Below, piece by piece: positions 12,620 through 24,019 of a stretch of 64,000 bases of DNA (the first letter of the stretch is position 1; every line of letters begins with the position of its first letter). Below the pieces are notes generated by a model, which had not been told where the DNA came from, did no database searches, and saw nothing but the letters and a program-made list of their open reading frames with translations. Source of the DNA: Epiperipatus broadwayi. Its lineage: Eukaryota > Onychophora > Udeonychophora > Euonychophora > Peripatidae. Location of the stretch: contig JAQFVV010012435.1 in NCBI GenBank assembly GCA_028023455.1, forward strand, positions 2,174,001-2,238,000. Direction: 5' to 3'. The translations under genes and the position numbers were made by a program.

Positions 12620-13830
12620 AACAAAACAATTTAATCTGATTGGTGACAAGTAAAAATAATAATAGCAACTATTTTCAAATAAGACAGTCTTGAATACAAT
12701 TATTATAATAAAGTCCAAAAAACTTCATAAAGTGAAAGAGATAAACTTAAAGATTCTGAAATAATGTTTAACATTTAGTAAATGAAAATTTTACATTGTA
12801 GGAAACTAGATACTTATTAGGCAAAAAGAATAATGATAGCTTGAAAAATACTTTGGTATACATAAAAAAAAAAAACATTGAATGTGTAAATATAAATGTC
12901 ATAGCATTAAAATTATTCTAAAATGTTTAATATTAAATTCTAAAATATTTTCAATATTAGGTATAAACATAGATTCATAGTTCTCACTTCAAATCAAACA
13001 AATTGTATTATATGTGCATATTTGCAACACTCAGTTATTTAATCTCTTTATTTAAATTTTTTTCTTAAAAAAAAAAAAAACAAACACTTTTACAATGGTA
13101 CTAAAACCACTAATTTACTTTTATACATGTGTTTTTTGCCTACAGAGCTGAATTTTATATGTAAATCTAATTCAGACTTCTACAGAGGATATAATCCTTT
13201 ATTTTATTGATATATGTCACTAACTATAAAAATAATATTAAAAACTCCATGATTTTCAATAAAAGATATGATCTAATTAAATCAGAAAATATTCTATGGG
13301 ATTTTTTTATATGCAAATTGCCATTTTATAATGGGGTGGGGGTGGGGTAATCTGAACATATTTATATACCATATATATTTATAAATATTGTAAGATTGTT
13401 CATACACATTAAAATTGATAATTATTGAAACTAATTGGAATGAAGGATCGATAATTCATGAAATTAAAATTATTTGAATAATTAAACATGCATGACAACA
13501 CCTAATTTTTACAATTGACATTAAAAATAATGATAAAAGTAACTGGGTTAAATTTCCTCAGGCATATAAAATATTTCCTGTTCATATTGTCAATTATATT
13601 ACATTATAATTATATTGTTGCTTTTACAGATAATAATATCAATACTCATCTAATGAACTCAGATTAACCTGGAAATATTGTCCTCTAGATATGATTATCT
13701 TTTACCAACCATTACTGAAAGCCAACTAGGTTGACTATAAGACATCTACCTGAATGAAAAATTGTAAGTCTGATTGTGGCCTGAAAAATATTTCTAAATT
13801 TATCAAACCTGGATCTCAATCCTAGATGAT
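12620..13830. other. AT-rich DNA with one G-rich tract
   Basis: No gene seen. GGGGTGGGGGTGGGG at about 13333-13347 is a strong purine/G tract with potential to form a quadruplex if the runs are subdivided. Confidence 0.45.
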
Positions 13831-13835
13831 ATGCA

Positions 13836-14293
13836 TGGCTGGTGGATATGCTAAACATTACATACTGAAGTTTGGGCTGGTGGATATGCAAAACATTGCA
13901 TACTGAAGTTTTTACAGTGTATTATATTACTATATTTTACAATACAAAAATGTTATGGGTAGGCTATCATTATTGTGAAATCTCTAGTTCCAAAACTGGG
14001 GATTTTTTACATTTCAATAATAATTCCCTTTCACATTGGATTAATCAGAAATCTCTGGTTTCTGGATTTGTGAATTTTTCACATTTCAATAATAAAAATG
14101 TTATGGGTAGTCAAGCGTTGTTAGCCAAGAGGTCATCGCAGCTTCCTTGCAAGCAAGTAGTTGGTTGCAGACGGTTGTGGGTTCACGTTCCGGCCGATGC
14201 TATGACATATGAGAAAAAAAAATATTATGGGTAGGTTATCATTAATGTGAAATCTCTGGTTCCAGGATTTGTGAATTTTTCACATTTCAGTAA
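13836..14293. repeat. Local duplications around a SINE insertion
   Basis: A unit of about 45 bp starting GGCTGGTGGATATG is tandemly duplicated at about 13837-13915. A second unit (ATTATTGTGAAATCTC..., ending TTTTTACATTTCAATAATAA) occurs near 13965-14025. It occurs again near 14045-14095 and after the SINE at about 14235-14296. The 120-codon frame at 13872-14234 only crosses these repeats and the SINE. Confidence 0.65.
14110..14217 (+). mobile_element. Mini tRNA-derived SINE, copy S1, with TSD
   Basis: The body begins (G)TCAAGCGTTG and has a tRNA-like A box (TAGCCAAGAGGT) and B box (GGTTCACGTTCC). It closes its acceptor-like stem with CCGATGC, then reads TATGACATATGAG and an A tail. AAAAATGTTATGGGTAG (14094-14110) precedes it and AAAAATATTATGGGTAG (14218-14234) follows, a 17-bp duplication with one mismatch. 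The middle is longer than in copies S2 and S3, so it is a diverged or different tRNA-type head. About 107 bp including tail is at the small end of known SINE sizes. It should be transcribed by RNA polymerase III if active. Confidence 0.82.
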
Positions 14294-14296
14294 TAA

Positions 14297-15482
14297 CGGT
14301 ACACCTTTATTTCTACTGAAAATATTCAAAAATAAAGCCACTAAATTTTAGTATCCATAATTTTGTGTGTACACTTTTTTGTATATTGTATAAATTTATT
14401 TAATCATTGACAATATATAACCCTCTATATAATATGTCAATTAAATCATTAAATCAAAACAATCTTTATAGTTTTGTCCAAATTATTAAACCTTTTTTTG
14501 AATTAGAAGTGTTTGGATTAATATTAGTTTATTTGTGTAAAAGACAAATAAATTATAAAATGATCTTCAATTAATAAAATATATTGAAGAAATATTCTAT
14601 ACTCACATTTTAGAGCTTAAATGTATTTCAGAAATTGAAATGATAAATTTAACACTTCTAACTTAATGATGTAATAAGGTTGCATAGAAAAAGTATAAAT
14701 ATATGAAAGTGAAATGGGGGTGATATTTTTTTGAATAATTTTCTATATTAGATAGCAAGATTGTTATAAATTGTTTTTAATTTTTAAAAAAAATTGATAG
14801 TAATTTTATAAAATTACTACACTTGCTGTAATTATACTTTTTGTAGACAGTTAAAATTAGAATTAATAAAAACTTAAAATGGTTTGTTTGACTTGTAGTT
14901 TTATGTGAAAAAGAGTCTTGGATAATTAGACAAATTTGGAAGTGGCTGAACTGAGATCAGGAAAATATAAGTTAGAAGAATAGGATTGGTTATCTTTATG
15001 TGATAAAAAAGAATAAATAAATAGGAATTTTTTTATAGGGGAAATTATAAAATGGAAGAAAAATTTAATTGAGAATATACTTAGGAAGGATATATTGGAT
15101 TTCTAGAAGATAAAAGGATATGTATTTGAAGGTTGAAACATTTTAAAAACTTGGATTATTAGTTGACATTAGTAGTTTTGTAAATTTTAATTTACTGAGA
15201 AGACATGCCATTCAAATCTCTGTCTGCTTTATATAAATGTCTCAATACATTACAGTGTTAATAACAGTTAAAGGTATTATATGTTTTTTATTAACTTGCT
15301 ATGTCTGTGTACGTTTCTGTTTGTATGTCTATATTTTTTAAAATTTGCTTTAGCTGAGATTTCTTTTTTAGTTTTAATAAAAGAATATGTTAAAAAAAAT
15401 TTAAATAATGAGTTTATGTAAACATCACTAGCTGGCTAAAAAGTATGAAAAAACTGAATCTTGGTTAGTTTGCCATCTTCCA
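14297..15482. other. AT-rich DNA, no gene seen
   Basis: No recognisable gene or repeat boundary. Confidence 0.5.
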
Positions 15483-16104
15483 AAAATGAAGACTTATTCA
15501 AACATGCAAAACTCTCCATACAGTAGGGCCACTCAGTGCAAGACAGAGTAATCAATGGATGCCAGAAGGTTTTTGCATAAAATTCCTATCTAGTGCCTAC
15601 TCATCCAATTTTCCCAGACTACTTTTTAGCTTGTGGCTTTTGTCAGAGAGGAGCCTTGGATTTGAGAGCACTGTATCTGAACTCTACTGTCAACAGTTGA
15701 ATGTATTAATTTAAGTTCAAATTTTTGTAAAGACATTTAACAATTAATTGTAGATGCTGGAAATGTAAGTCCAAATAAAATGTCATCATCTGCAAACTAT
15801 TTTAATTAAATATCAGAACAATTCTAGTAATATTAATAAAATTAAACACTTATGATAAATTATTGATATATTTATAAATGATTGCCAATTGGTGCAATAC
15901 TCTTAGATCCAAAGTTCCTCACTGATGAAAGCCACAAGCTAGAAACTAGTCTAGGGATATTGGATAAGTAGGCACTAGTTAGGGATTTTATGCACAAGCC
16001 TTCTGGCAATACTATATGGAGAGTTTTACCTGTTTGAATAGCAGTTATGAGCAAGCATAAGAAATGGTGATCATGTGATGTTTAGTGGTTTAAAATGAAG
16101 ACTT
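15483..16104 (+). repeat. Family F snap-back element, copy F2, with TSD
   Basis: Perfect 13-bp duplications AAAATGAAGACTT flank the element (15483-15495 and 16092-16104). The left arm starts AAACATGCAAAACTCTCC, and the right arm contains its complement followed by an extra 3' stretch with GAAATGGTGATCATGTGATG. The inserted sequence is 15496-16091. The arms are inverted copies of one another and the centre is AT-rich unique sequence. Orientation is + because the complete 3' end lies on the right. Confidence 0.85.
15915..15957 (+). ncRNA. Hammerhead ribozyme motif (F2)
   Basis: CTGATGA lies at 15922-15928. Stem II is AGC/GCT with a CACAA loop and an A-A base. GAA is at 15942-15944. Stem III is AC-TA-GT (15945-15950) and the cleavage nucleotide is C15951. 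Stem I pairs TTCCTCA with TAGGGA, with one A-C mismatch and one wobble. The core is complete. Same design as the motif in F1. Confidence 0.72.
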
Positions 16105-17302
16105 GTTGCAAATTGCAGGAATATTGTCATTTCATAAAAGCATTTGAGGCCTCTTTGATTTTCATGATTTATTTGAGCCTCAAATGACTTGTTGAATATA
16201 CAATATTTTTGCAATTTACAATTGTTTTATAACAAGTCTATATTCTTGAGAGCTTAGCTATTTTGCAAGAATGGCAAATTAACAGAGAGGTTTTTTTTTT
16301 ACATTTCAGTTGGCTTATATTGTTCACATAAAAGCATTATTATTATTATTTTACATATTATTTTGCTTTTATACAAAAAGTTTTTGATGTTTTTCAATGT
16401 TATTCATATAGCTAAGGTATTTGAAATAAATTCACTTTATTTCTGGTTATAAATATTTCTCACATTTTCTAAATTACTTTGATTGGCATTTTTAAAGTAT
16501 TCCTTTTTTTATGGTTAACTCCATTAACATACCAATCTCTTATGACATATATTATAAAATATTCGAAATGATTAGGAATCAAAAAATGTTCTTAACACAG
16601 TAACTAGTTCATTATGAACAGATGATATAATATTGAACAACAGCGATTCGAATAATTAAAACTTCAAATAATTGATTAAATTAACCTAGTACTATTGTAT
16701 AATTGCATAGGCCCATATATTCACTATAATTATATTCCATGTATATGAATATAATTTTATTTCGGTTTAAATTGTATGGTATAGATGTGTTGTTTTTTTT
16801 TTTTAAAAAAATAATCACTTAGGTCAAATATACATATAAGGTTAATCACTTCGTCTTTCTTCTAAGTAAAAATACATTATAAAAGTCTGTTACGAAAACT
16901 TATTAATTTTTGAAATATATTACTTACGTAATAAAACCCTTGTGGATACTTTTATGACCTGATAAGTGCTTCATAAAAAAAATAAAAAACGATTTTTATA
17001 TAAGATATAAACTGAAAATGAGTTTTAAAAAGTAAATGGAAATATTACTTAATTTTTTAAAGTGAATTTTATGAAATATATAAAAAAAAATTAATATTAT
17101 TAACATAATAATAAACTTAATAGTAAATAGCTAGGAAACGTTAAGAATTAGCATTTATATTGATTTCTAGTTGGACAATAAAGATTTAAGAGTAATGATG
17201 ATAATGTAGATAAAAATTGAAAAAGATTTGATATTTATGTTTAAAGATGATTAAAATTTTCATTTATAACTGTAATATGCCTTATTCCGTAGATTGATCA
17301 CT
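16105..17302. other. AT-rich DNA, no gene seen
   Basis: No coding or repeat signature recognised, only homopolymer runs and (TTA) tracts. Confidence 0.5.
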
Positions 17303-17560
17303 TCAGCCTGTTTTGTTCGTAACAATAATTGAGCAGGATTTCAAATACCGCTTTTTGTTTCCTCTTTGTAATTTATGTCTTTGATGAAAATGCTCCGACT
17401 GTTTTTGAATCATTTTTCTTATCAAAGTAATTTCTTTTACTATGACTTGTCTTCCTTGTGAACACGGAGAAGCTTTTGCAAGCTGCAAAATTGGTCAAAG
17501 ATCACCAGCGAAATTGATTCCAAAAGTGGCAAACTGACCGTAAGTCAAATCTACTCCTCC
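17303..17560 (-). pseudogene. Unrecognised broken open frame
   Basis: On the minus strand a single frame reads about 20 codons ending TYGQFATFGINFAGDL. It then hits one TGA and continues in the same frame for 63 codons (start of that part PILQLAKASPCSQG) to a stop at 17303-17305. The composition, with Lys, Gln, Arg and His spread evenly, looks more protein-like than the surrounding noise. A possible splice acceptor (TTTTTTCTTATTAG) precedes it. I recognise no family. It may be a degraded exon or a retrocopy, or chance. Confidence 0.3.
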
Positions 17561-18757
17561 TAATAAGAAAAAAGTGATAATATTAGACAAAATGTATATA
17601 TCTATAATTTTAAACATTATCAAAATTATTCTCAAAACATATAAAAATTATAATGTCAAGATTAATGCCTATCATTAACCAGCATATATTTTTAGACAAA
17701 TATCATTCTGTGTATATAATTGAAATTAGGTTTGAGATTTAGAAAAGAGAGAAAAAAATATTTATTTGCTATTAATAGTATTTGTTTCGCCAGGCTTTCG
17801 TAAAGTCAAGTGATATTTAAATACTAAATTAGGAGGAAAACAGTTCCATTTTAGTTAGCCAGACTCAGATTCACTCCATCAGGGATTATTTTCTTTAAAA
17901 TTTGACAATTTAACCAGAAACTCTTGTATTCCAAAAAGCTGCTCTGGCTGCTCTACGAACTGCTTATGGTAGTAATAAATAAATAATTGTATAGTTAATG
18001 CTTAGGAGGTTATGTGATTACCAGGCATCATAGATTAATAGATAGAGCATTTAGCAATTGTATTCATATAATCTGAATGGGAAGTTATTAAAAAAATGGC
18101 TCAGTGCCTTTTGGTGCAATGGTAAACTAGGAGACCTATTGTATTCATGTTACTCGGGTGAGAATTAGTTTTGCATCCATCCATTTATCATTGTGCAAAT
18201 TGCATAGGGGAGGGGTAATTATACTGATTAAAGTTATTGTTGATAGGTAGTAATACTAGATATCAATACATTATTTTTTGAAGTTGATATTAAATTATTA
18301 ATTATTGTTAATGTTGTTTACAACTTTTACCCGTGATAGAATAATTGTCAAACAAGTAGTCAGGGTATTTACATTTTGTAAGAGCCACATTTGATTCATT
18401 TATTAGTGTACATATGAAGGGGACCCAAAAATAACTGGAATCATTCTTTGGTTTGTGCACCTGTGGTATATAATTTTTCTGTTATATACTTTTTGCAGAA
18501 ACCCTTCTACATCAATCTCCCAAATGACATTGCTGGGCACATACCACATTTTTTGTAAAGTGAATTTTGCATATTTGTCATTTTTTTTTATAATGGCTGA
18601 AATGTTTGAACAATTAACACTGATTTGTTTTCGTAAACAGCATTTTTCTTTCAGAGTTAGTTTGTAGTGGTCAGATATTTTATCTGCAAGTTCTGAAACA
18701 TTTATATATTGTAAAATGTAAGCATTCTGTTTTGTGGCAAAGAAAACAGTGCAAAGT
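17561..18757. other. AT-rich DNA with weak tRNA-like stretches
   Basis: Around 18040-18190 there are fragments such as GATAGAGCATTTAGCA and TTACTCGGGTGAG that faintly recall tRNA-derived SINE heads. I cannot define ends. The frames at 18403-18798 and 18455-18667 are not recognisable proteins. Confidence 0.35.
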
Positions 18758-19367
18758 TTACCCCAACAAGATATGATATGTTGGACTATTTCCATCATTT
18801 ATGAGTGAATGTTGAATGTATAGAAAATTTTTAAACTTTATTTAAACTTTTCAAATACAAACAACTTGTTAGTAATAACACACAAATAGACAATACAGGT
18901 ACACAACATTTCGAGTAGTATTATTCTCCACTCTTCTTTGGGTGTTGCTGGCCTATATGCACAGTGACAATATTCGCTTAGAAGTTGAACTCGCACCTTT
19001 AGATTCTTGTATATTGAATTTAAGGCAAACGCTCTACCAACTGAGCTATTCTGTTGGTAGAGCGTTTGCCTTAAATTCAATATACAAGAATCTAAAGGTG
19101 TGAGTTCAACTTCTAAGCGAATATTGTCACTGTGCATATAGGCCAGCAACACCCGAAGAAGAGTGGAGAATAATACTACTCGAAACATTGTGTAATTACT
19201 AACCTGTATTGTCTATTTGTGTGATATTACTAACAAGTTGTTTGTATTTGAAAAGTTTAAAAATTTTCTATACATTCAACATTCACTCATAAATGATGGA
19301 AATAGTCCAACATATCACATCTTATAATATACCATCATTACAAATCTTCAGACAAATTACCCCAACA
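18758..19367 (+). repeat. Family P snap-back palindrome, copy P1, with TSD
   Basis: The palindrome spans 18768-19323 with arms of about 270 bp and very few mismatches. The loop is the 11 nt at 19042-19052. Each arm holds a tRNA-like segment (GCTCAGTTGGTAGAGCG, GAGTTCAACTTC). The 11-bp TSD TTACCCCAACA is at 18758-18768 and 19357-19367. An unpaired 3' tail of about 33 nt (19324-19356, containing ACCATCATTACAAATCTTCA) is present only on the right. The 116-codon minus frame is just the palindrome read through. Near-perfect arms suggest this is the youngest P copy. Confidence 0.88.
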
Positions 19368-19827
19368 GTGTCATCTTTTAAAGCCTTGAATGTGAAAGAA
19401 ACACTTTTTAATTAAATTCAGCATGATTCAGATTATCTATCAACCATATTTGCTAAATCTCACTAAATGTGATTTTTTTAAAATCTCTCAAATGAAAAAA
19501 TGTCTCAATTTTTTTTTTTTTTTTTTGCGGACTTAAAAAGGATGAAAAAAATGCCACATGCATTAAAAAACATCACTTTGAAAGCATTTCCGGACTACTT
19601 GGAAAAATGATCAATATGATTAGACTGGTGTGTTGTATCAAATGTATAGTAATTTGAACAAGATTAAATTTATAACACTTAAAAATAAATAAACAATTTT
19701 TTATTATAAAAATCTGATTATTTTTGGCTGCTCCTTCATATTTTTTTACCTGTCAGTAACAGAGTTAGACGATAATATTTTTTGAATAATATTTTTTTTT
19801 ATAATGAAAGCATTAATTATCTATGTG

Positions 19828-19954
19828 AAGTGCTATCATCTTTTTTTTTTCATATGTCAAATGCGTTGACCGGGAAGCGAACCCAGGCCAGCTGCTTGGA
19901 AGGCAGCTATGCTAACCACTAGGCCATCAACGCTTGACAAGTGCTAACATCTTT
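19828..19954 (-). mobile_element. Mini tRNA-Gly-like SINE, copy S2, with TSD
   Basis: On the minus strand the element is GTCAA, a 71-nt tRNA-like body (19863-19933), ATTTGACATATG and an A10 tail. The body has a 7-bp acceptor stem (GCGTTGA/TCAACGC), an anticodon arm with loop CTTCCAA (TCC, glycine) and a T arm CTGGG-TTCGCTT-CCCGG. The 16-bp TSD AAGTGCTATCATCTTT / AAGTGCTAACATCTTT is at 19828-19843 and 19939-19954. GTCAA and TTGAC extend the acceptor stem by five pairs past a 2-nt bulge. The TSD and A tail show a retroposed SINE rather than a resident tRNA gene. Confidence 0.88.
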
Positions 19955-21313
19955 ACTTATGTTTTGTTAATGTTTTTTCACTTTATATGCTATGTTTCTC
20001 CTATTAACTTAATTACATATTTCTTTATTAATATTTGTCAGGTGTGCATGATTTTAGATAAATAATCATTAGAATGAAAATATGAATTGGCATATGTTAT
20101 AATAAAAAAGTAATTGAATGCTTTATTGTTTGGGTTTTTTATAATTAGTTTGAGCATTGGAAATGATATATTTTGAACCCTGATCTAGGGGTTTTAGGTT
20201 TCAAATTCTGCCATTATACCACTGCACTAAGCCTTGGACAATATTATTATACAATTAAAGTATATAACATAGAACACTTTCTCAATCTGGACAATCAATA
20301 TTTAAATAAGATATTAGTAGAAGTCAATGTTTTTTTTCTTTTGTTACTCCATTTGCTAATTTTGGGTCAGGGTAAGGGGAAAAAAGAATTAAAAAGATAA
20401 TACTCATATATTAAGGATGAATCTTGCAGTGATTCTAAAAAACTAATTCTTGACCAATAAAAAAAGTCTACATATAAAACATTCTGCATTATTCTGTTTG
20501 TTTGTATTTTGTGATGCTATCTTTTTAATTTCTTTTGCAACAAAGTCTTCTTTCTGAAAGATATACCATATCTAATTGTATTCCATCGTCAGCCATATTT
20601 TCCTAATGAAAACAAAGAAGTTTGCACTTATTTGGAATGTTTATGTGATAAACTTTGTTATAAATGGGATTTATCTCTCCTATGAAAACCGCACTCAAGT
20701 TCACCATATTTTTTTAGGACATCTTGCATTGTTTGTTTGTTTCTTTTCTGTAACTAGTCCAACAAAGATATGATTTTACAATAATGGACTCTGTAGTTTT
20801 ACATCTAGAAAAATAAAAAATGTATTGATTAATCTTATTATCTTGACATGGTATTTATAGAATTTTATGTACTGCCTTAAATGAAATTGTCTAATCCCTT
20901 TGTGTTACTTCAAAGGATTTCCAAACAGCAAATGAAATAAAATAGATCTCTGTGCAACTGTTTTATTGAAATGGAATACCCTAACTTAGCAGTTAATTTG
21001 TTATACCAGCACTAAATTTTTACTTTTAAGTGCTCCTTTATACCTAAACCATTACCAAGATATTTAAATTGAATGTCATTCTCAGGTTGATAGCCATCCA
21101 AGCTAAAAGTTGCTGAATTTTTTTCTTTTAATATAGGTATGTAAAAGATAGAGTATTTGGAGCATCAGTTATTACAGCAAAGTTTTTCTTATGTTCCCTT
21201 TTGATATGGTGAGAGTAGTGCAGTTATTCTCAGAGTGTAAATCAAAGCTAAAAAAAATTAAGGCCTTGTTTTGGCTGATTCAGACTGAATTAATTGAAAT
21301 CATTATTCATTAA
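19955..21313. other. AT-rich DNA, no gene seen
   Basis: Frames at 20173-20400 and 20576-20773 lack motifs and are not called. No repeat ends recognised. Confidence 0.5.
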
Positions 21314-21472
21314 GTTATTTATATAAACAGGCAAAACTCATTATACATATTGCCACACACAGCAAGCAAGAGTAATCAATGGATGCCAGAAGGCTTGTGC
21401 ATAAAGTCCCCATCTAGTGCCTACTCATCCAATATCCCCAGACTAGTATGGTGATCATGTGTTATTTATATA
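21314..21472 (+). repeat. Family F copy F3, short internal-deletion derivative with TSD
   Basis: A perfect 12-bp duplication GTTATTTATATA (21314-21325 and 21461-21472) bounds only 135 bp. This holds the left arm from AACAGGCAAAACTC to CCCAGACTAGTATGG, then directly GGTGATCATGT from the 3' end. The whole second arm, including the hammerhead, is missing. It shows that F copies can be inserted with a nearly absent sense arm. Confidence 0.82.
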
Positions 21473-21616
21473 TACTTCTAAAAAACAGTTTCATAAAAAT
21501 CAAACATAATTTGGACTAAAATATCTTTATTTAACACTAGTTTTTATTTCAAATGCTTTAAATTTTATTCCTGTAGTAATAATGTTTTTTTCATCCCATC
21601 ATATAGGTTATATATA

Positions 21617-22189
21617 TGATCAATAGATGGCATTTTACCAAAACCACTGAACAAGCATATATTTGTTTACATAAACATCAAAAGAGTCAGAATTCACTAT
21701 CTCTTTCATTTGCCCACCCTCAGATTAGCTGATTTCAAGCTAATTTGCTATCATCAGTGAAGGATAGAGCTAGAAACTAGATCTAAACACTGACTCCAAG
21801 CGTTTATGCAAAAAGTTTCTATCAGTTGGCAAGCATGAATTTTTCAGATCTGTAAAGTCTTCAAACCCAGCCTAAAGGCCAGATAGTTACATGGGTCTGA
21901 TCTCAGTTCAGTTTCACCACATAGTCAAAGCCTCTGCAATATATATCATTGTAAAAACCTTTAAAGGTACATTTATGAAAAAACAAAAACAAGTTATAAT
22001 CATGTAACTTGCTGTCGCTTGTATTTATGATCAATAGATGGCGTTTTACCAAAACCACCCAACAACCATATATTTGTTTACATAAACGTCAAAAAAGTCA
22101 GAATTCACTATCTCTTTCATTTTCCCACCCTCAGATCAGCTGATTTCAAGCTAATTTGCTATGATCAGTGAAGGATAGAGCTAGAAACT
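21617..22189 (-). mobile_element. Retrozyme-like direct-repeat element with hammerheads
   Basis: A 162-bp segment (21617-21778, starting TGATCAATAGATGGCATTTT) is repeated directly at 22028-22189. This gives a 411-bp period and about 1.4 units. Each copy carries a hammerhead on the minus strand (21717-21763 and 22128-22174). Animal retrozymes are known as short non-autonomous elements with hammerheads in direct repeats, whose RNA self-cleaves into unit-length circles. The layout fits that class. Flanks are (TA)-rich, so a TSD cannot be read with confidence. There is no ORF. A plain local duplication is the alternative. Confidence 0.62.
21717..21763 (-). ncRNA. Hammerhead ribozyme, complete core (retrozyme copy A)
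   Basis: Stem I pairs CCTTCA (rc of 21758-21763) with TGAGGG (rc of 21717-21722), with one G-U. CTGATGA is the rc of 21751-21757. Stem II is a short AGC/GCT helix with a T-T mismatch at its base. GAA follows, then stem III beginning AT and ending AT with a 6-nt loop, then cleavage nucleotide C (AUC site). The copy at 22128-22174 has a longer stem III, but its core reads CTGATCA (G8 lost), so only copy A looks intact. Confidence 0.72.
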
Positions 22190-22289
22190 ATATATATATT
22201 AATAAACTTGGTTGACAATAGCTAATTTTATACAGTTGCATAGATTTTTCAATTAATTGAATTAAATAATGAGACTCATTTGGTTACAG

Positions 22290-22930
22290 CATATTTTTTG
22301 TATTTTCTTGACAACTAAAAACCTATCTATAATATTATTTTTGATTTTCTAATGTCACATTGAGTTTCATCTACAAGTATAAACATTCTATTCAACAAAA
22401 TCCTGCAATTTTGCTTATTATTTCTTTTATTAAAAAAATTGGAACTAGATGCATCCTTAAAATCAAGTGATACAATTTGATGAATTCCTAAAAAATTCCA
22501 ATATTTTTGAAGCTAACAATTGTCACCATATTTTTAAACTACTCTAGGTATCTCATCAAGACTTACTACCTTACTATTTCTAAGACTACAAAAGGCTGTC
22601 TTATCTTCATTATGTTGTAAATAATTGTCCAAAACTAAATTATCATATTATATTTTGAGCAGATGAAAAGACTATTTTGATCACGTTTTGAATAATGATA
22701 TAAGAATTGAGATCATAATTTATGTAAATCTTTAAAAGATCAAAATATTTCTACCATTTGTTTAAAAAGTCATTGTCATCATATAAAAGTCTGTCTTTAA
22801 TGGATTTAATAGTATTATGATTCAAGTTTTTAAAGTCTATATACTTTTTTCAATGCGATGGCATTAGAGAGGATATAAACCTAGTATCTAATGTGAACTT
22901 TCTTTGGGAAATACAAATCTACTGAAGGGA
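22290..22930 (-). pseudogene. Possible decayed LINE segment
   Basis: Minus-strand frames such as IVSLDFKDASSSNFF recall the LDFxKAFD motif of LINE reverse transcriptases. Stretches before it read like an upstream LINE region. Stops and shifts are frequent. It lies a kilobase from the clearer minus-strand LINE remnant at 24.0-24.6 kb and could be the upstream part of the same insertion. Weak evidence. Confidence 0.3.
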
Positions 22931-24019
22931 AGTTAGAAAAGTGAAGTATTAATTTATTAAATAATCTTGTAATGTAATTATATAAACTAAAACTGAGAAA
23001 AGAAATTCATGACAAAAATTCAAATTAAATGAATCAAAAGACAAAAAAAAAGTTCCACTTCAATTTTTGCAAGTAGACATTTCATTTTTACAATTTTTAA
23101 AATTAACTAGAATGTGTATGTAATTAATTGTGTTTTATGAGAATTATTTTATCAATAAAATTGATAAAAAAAAAAAAAAAACATGTTCAGGTGTGAGTGA
23201 TTCAAATTTGAAAAATATTCTACTTAAAGTTCCATACATTAAAAGTTTGGTAAGAACAGATTTGGAAATCTCTATAAAGCAAGCAATGTTTCATCTTAAT
23301 ATTTTTTCTATAGAATATTATTATATTATAAAAGAATGTTAAATATTATTTATCTATGCTATCTGAATTATAAAACCTTTGTCCCACTTGGTTTAAGCTA
23401 ATCACTAATTGCTGTTGTCATTACATATTTAGGTTATTTATAATTAGAATATCCATTTATATGAATGTGATATAATACAATTTCTTGCATACAAACTCAT
23501 TTATTTATTTTTAAAAGGTATGATTCAGCACCATGGTGCAGTTTTTGCATTACGTCTTCATCTCGCACACTTCTATTTAATTCATAGTCAATATAAGGAG
23601 GAAAAATTAAAATTGGCATAATTTGATATATATATATATATTAAGCTGTTAGCTGAATGACAGATTGGATTAAACAGGTAGTAGAATACTAAAAAGAAAC
23701 AAAAACATTTAATCATTGTTATATTATACTAATCATTGTTGATGTTAGTTTGCCATTTCTTATCTTTTTTTTCTTCAAGAAAATTTTATTATTCAAAGAT
23801 ATGAGATACAAGTAACTTATCTGTGAGCAAGAACGTTCTGCATTAACGATTCAAAAAAGATCAGGATTTATATGTTAACAAGTCAAATTAAATATGAATT
23901 TCTGTTAGGCAAATTCAGCCCTGGGTCAACAATACAAAACCACTATCTTGATAGTGTTAATATAGGAATGATTCCACATAAGGGGAAAATGTTTTCAAGT
24001 TAGCTTATTCTGGTTCTTT
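22931..24019. other. AT-rich DNA, no clear gene
   Basis: The frame at 23130-23342 is not recognisable. Parts may be unreadable LINE sequence linking the two flanking remnants. Confidence 0.4.

Noticed and set aside
7781-13347. C-rich tract at 7.8 kb and G-rich tract at 13.3 kb as the two ends of one large transposon
   Set aside because: The similarity is limited to low-complexity C/A runs; no further inverted match or TSD was found.
18838-19188. 116-codon minus-strand gene
   Set aside because: It is the palindrome P1 read through; the reverse strand gives a mirrored frame and no family motif is present.
19863-19933. Functional tRNA-Gly(UCC) gene
   Set aside because: The cloverleaf is good, but a 16-bp TSD, an A10 tail and a second copy with another anticodon (TCT at 40.7 kb) show a retroposed SINE family.
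21617-22189. Small LTR retrotransposon
   Set aside because: Repeats do not start TG or end CA, and no primer site or polypurine tract is seen. The hammerheads fit a retrozyme better.
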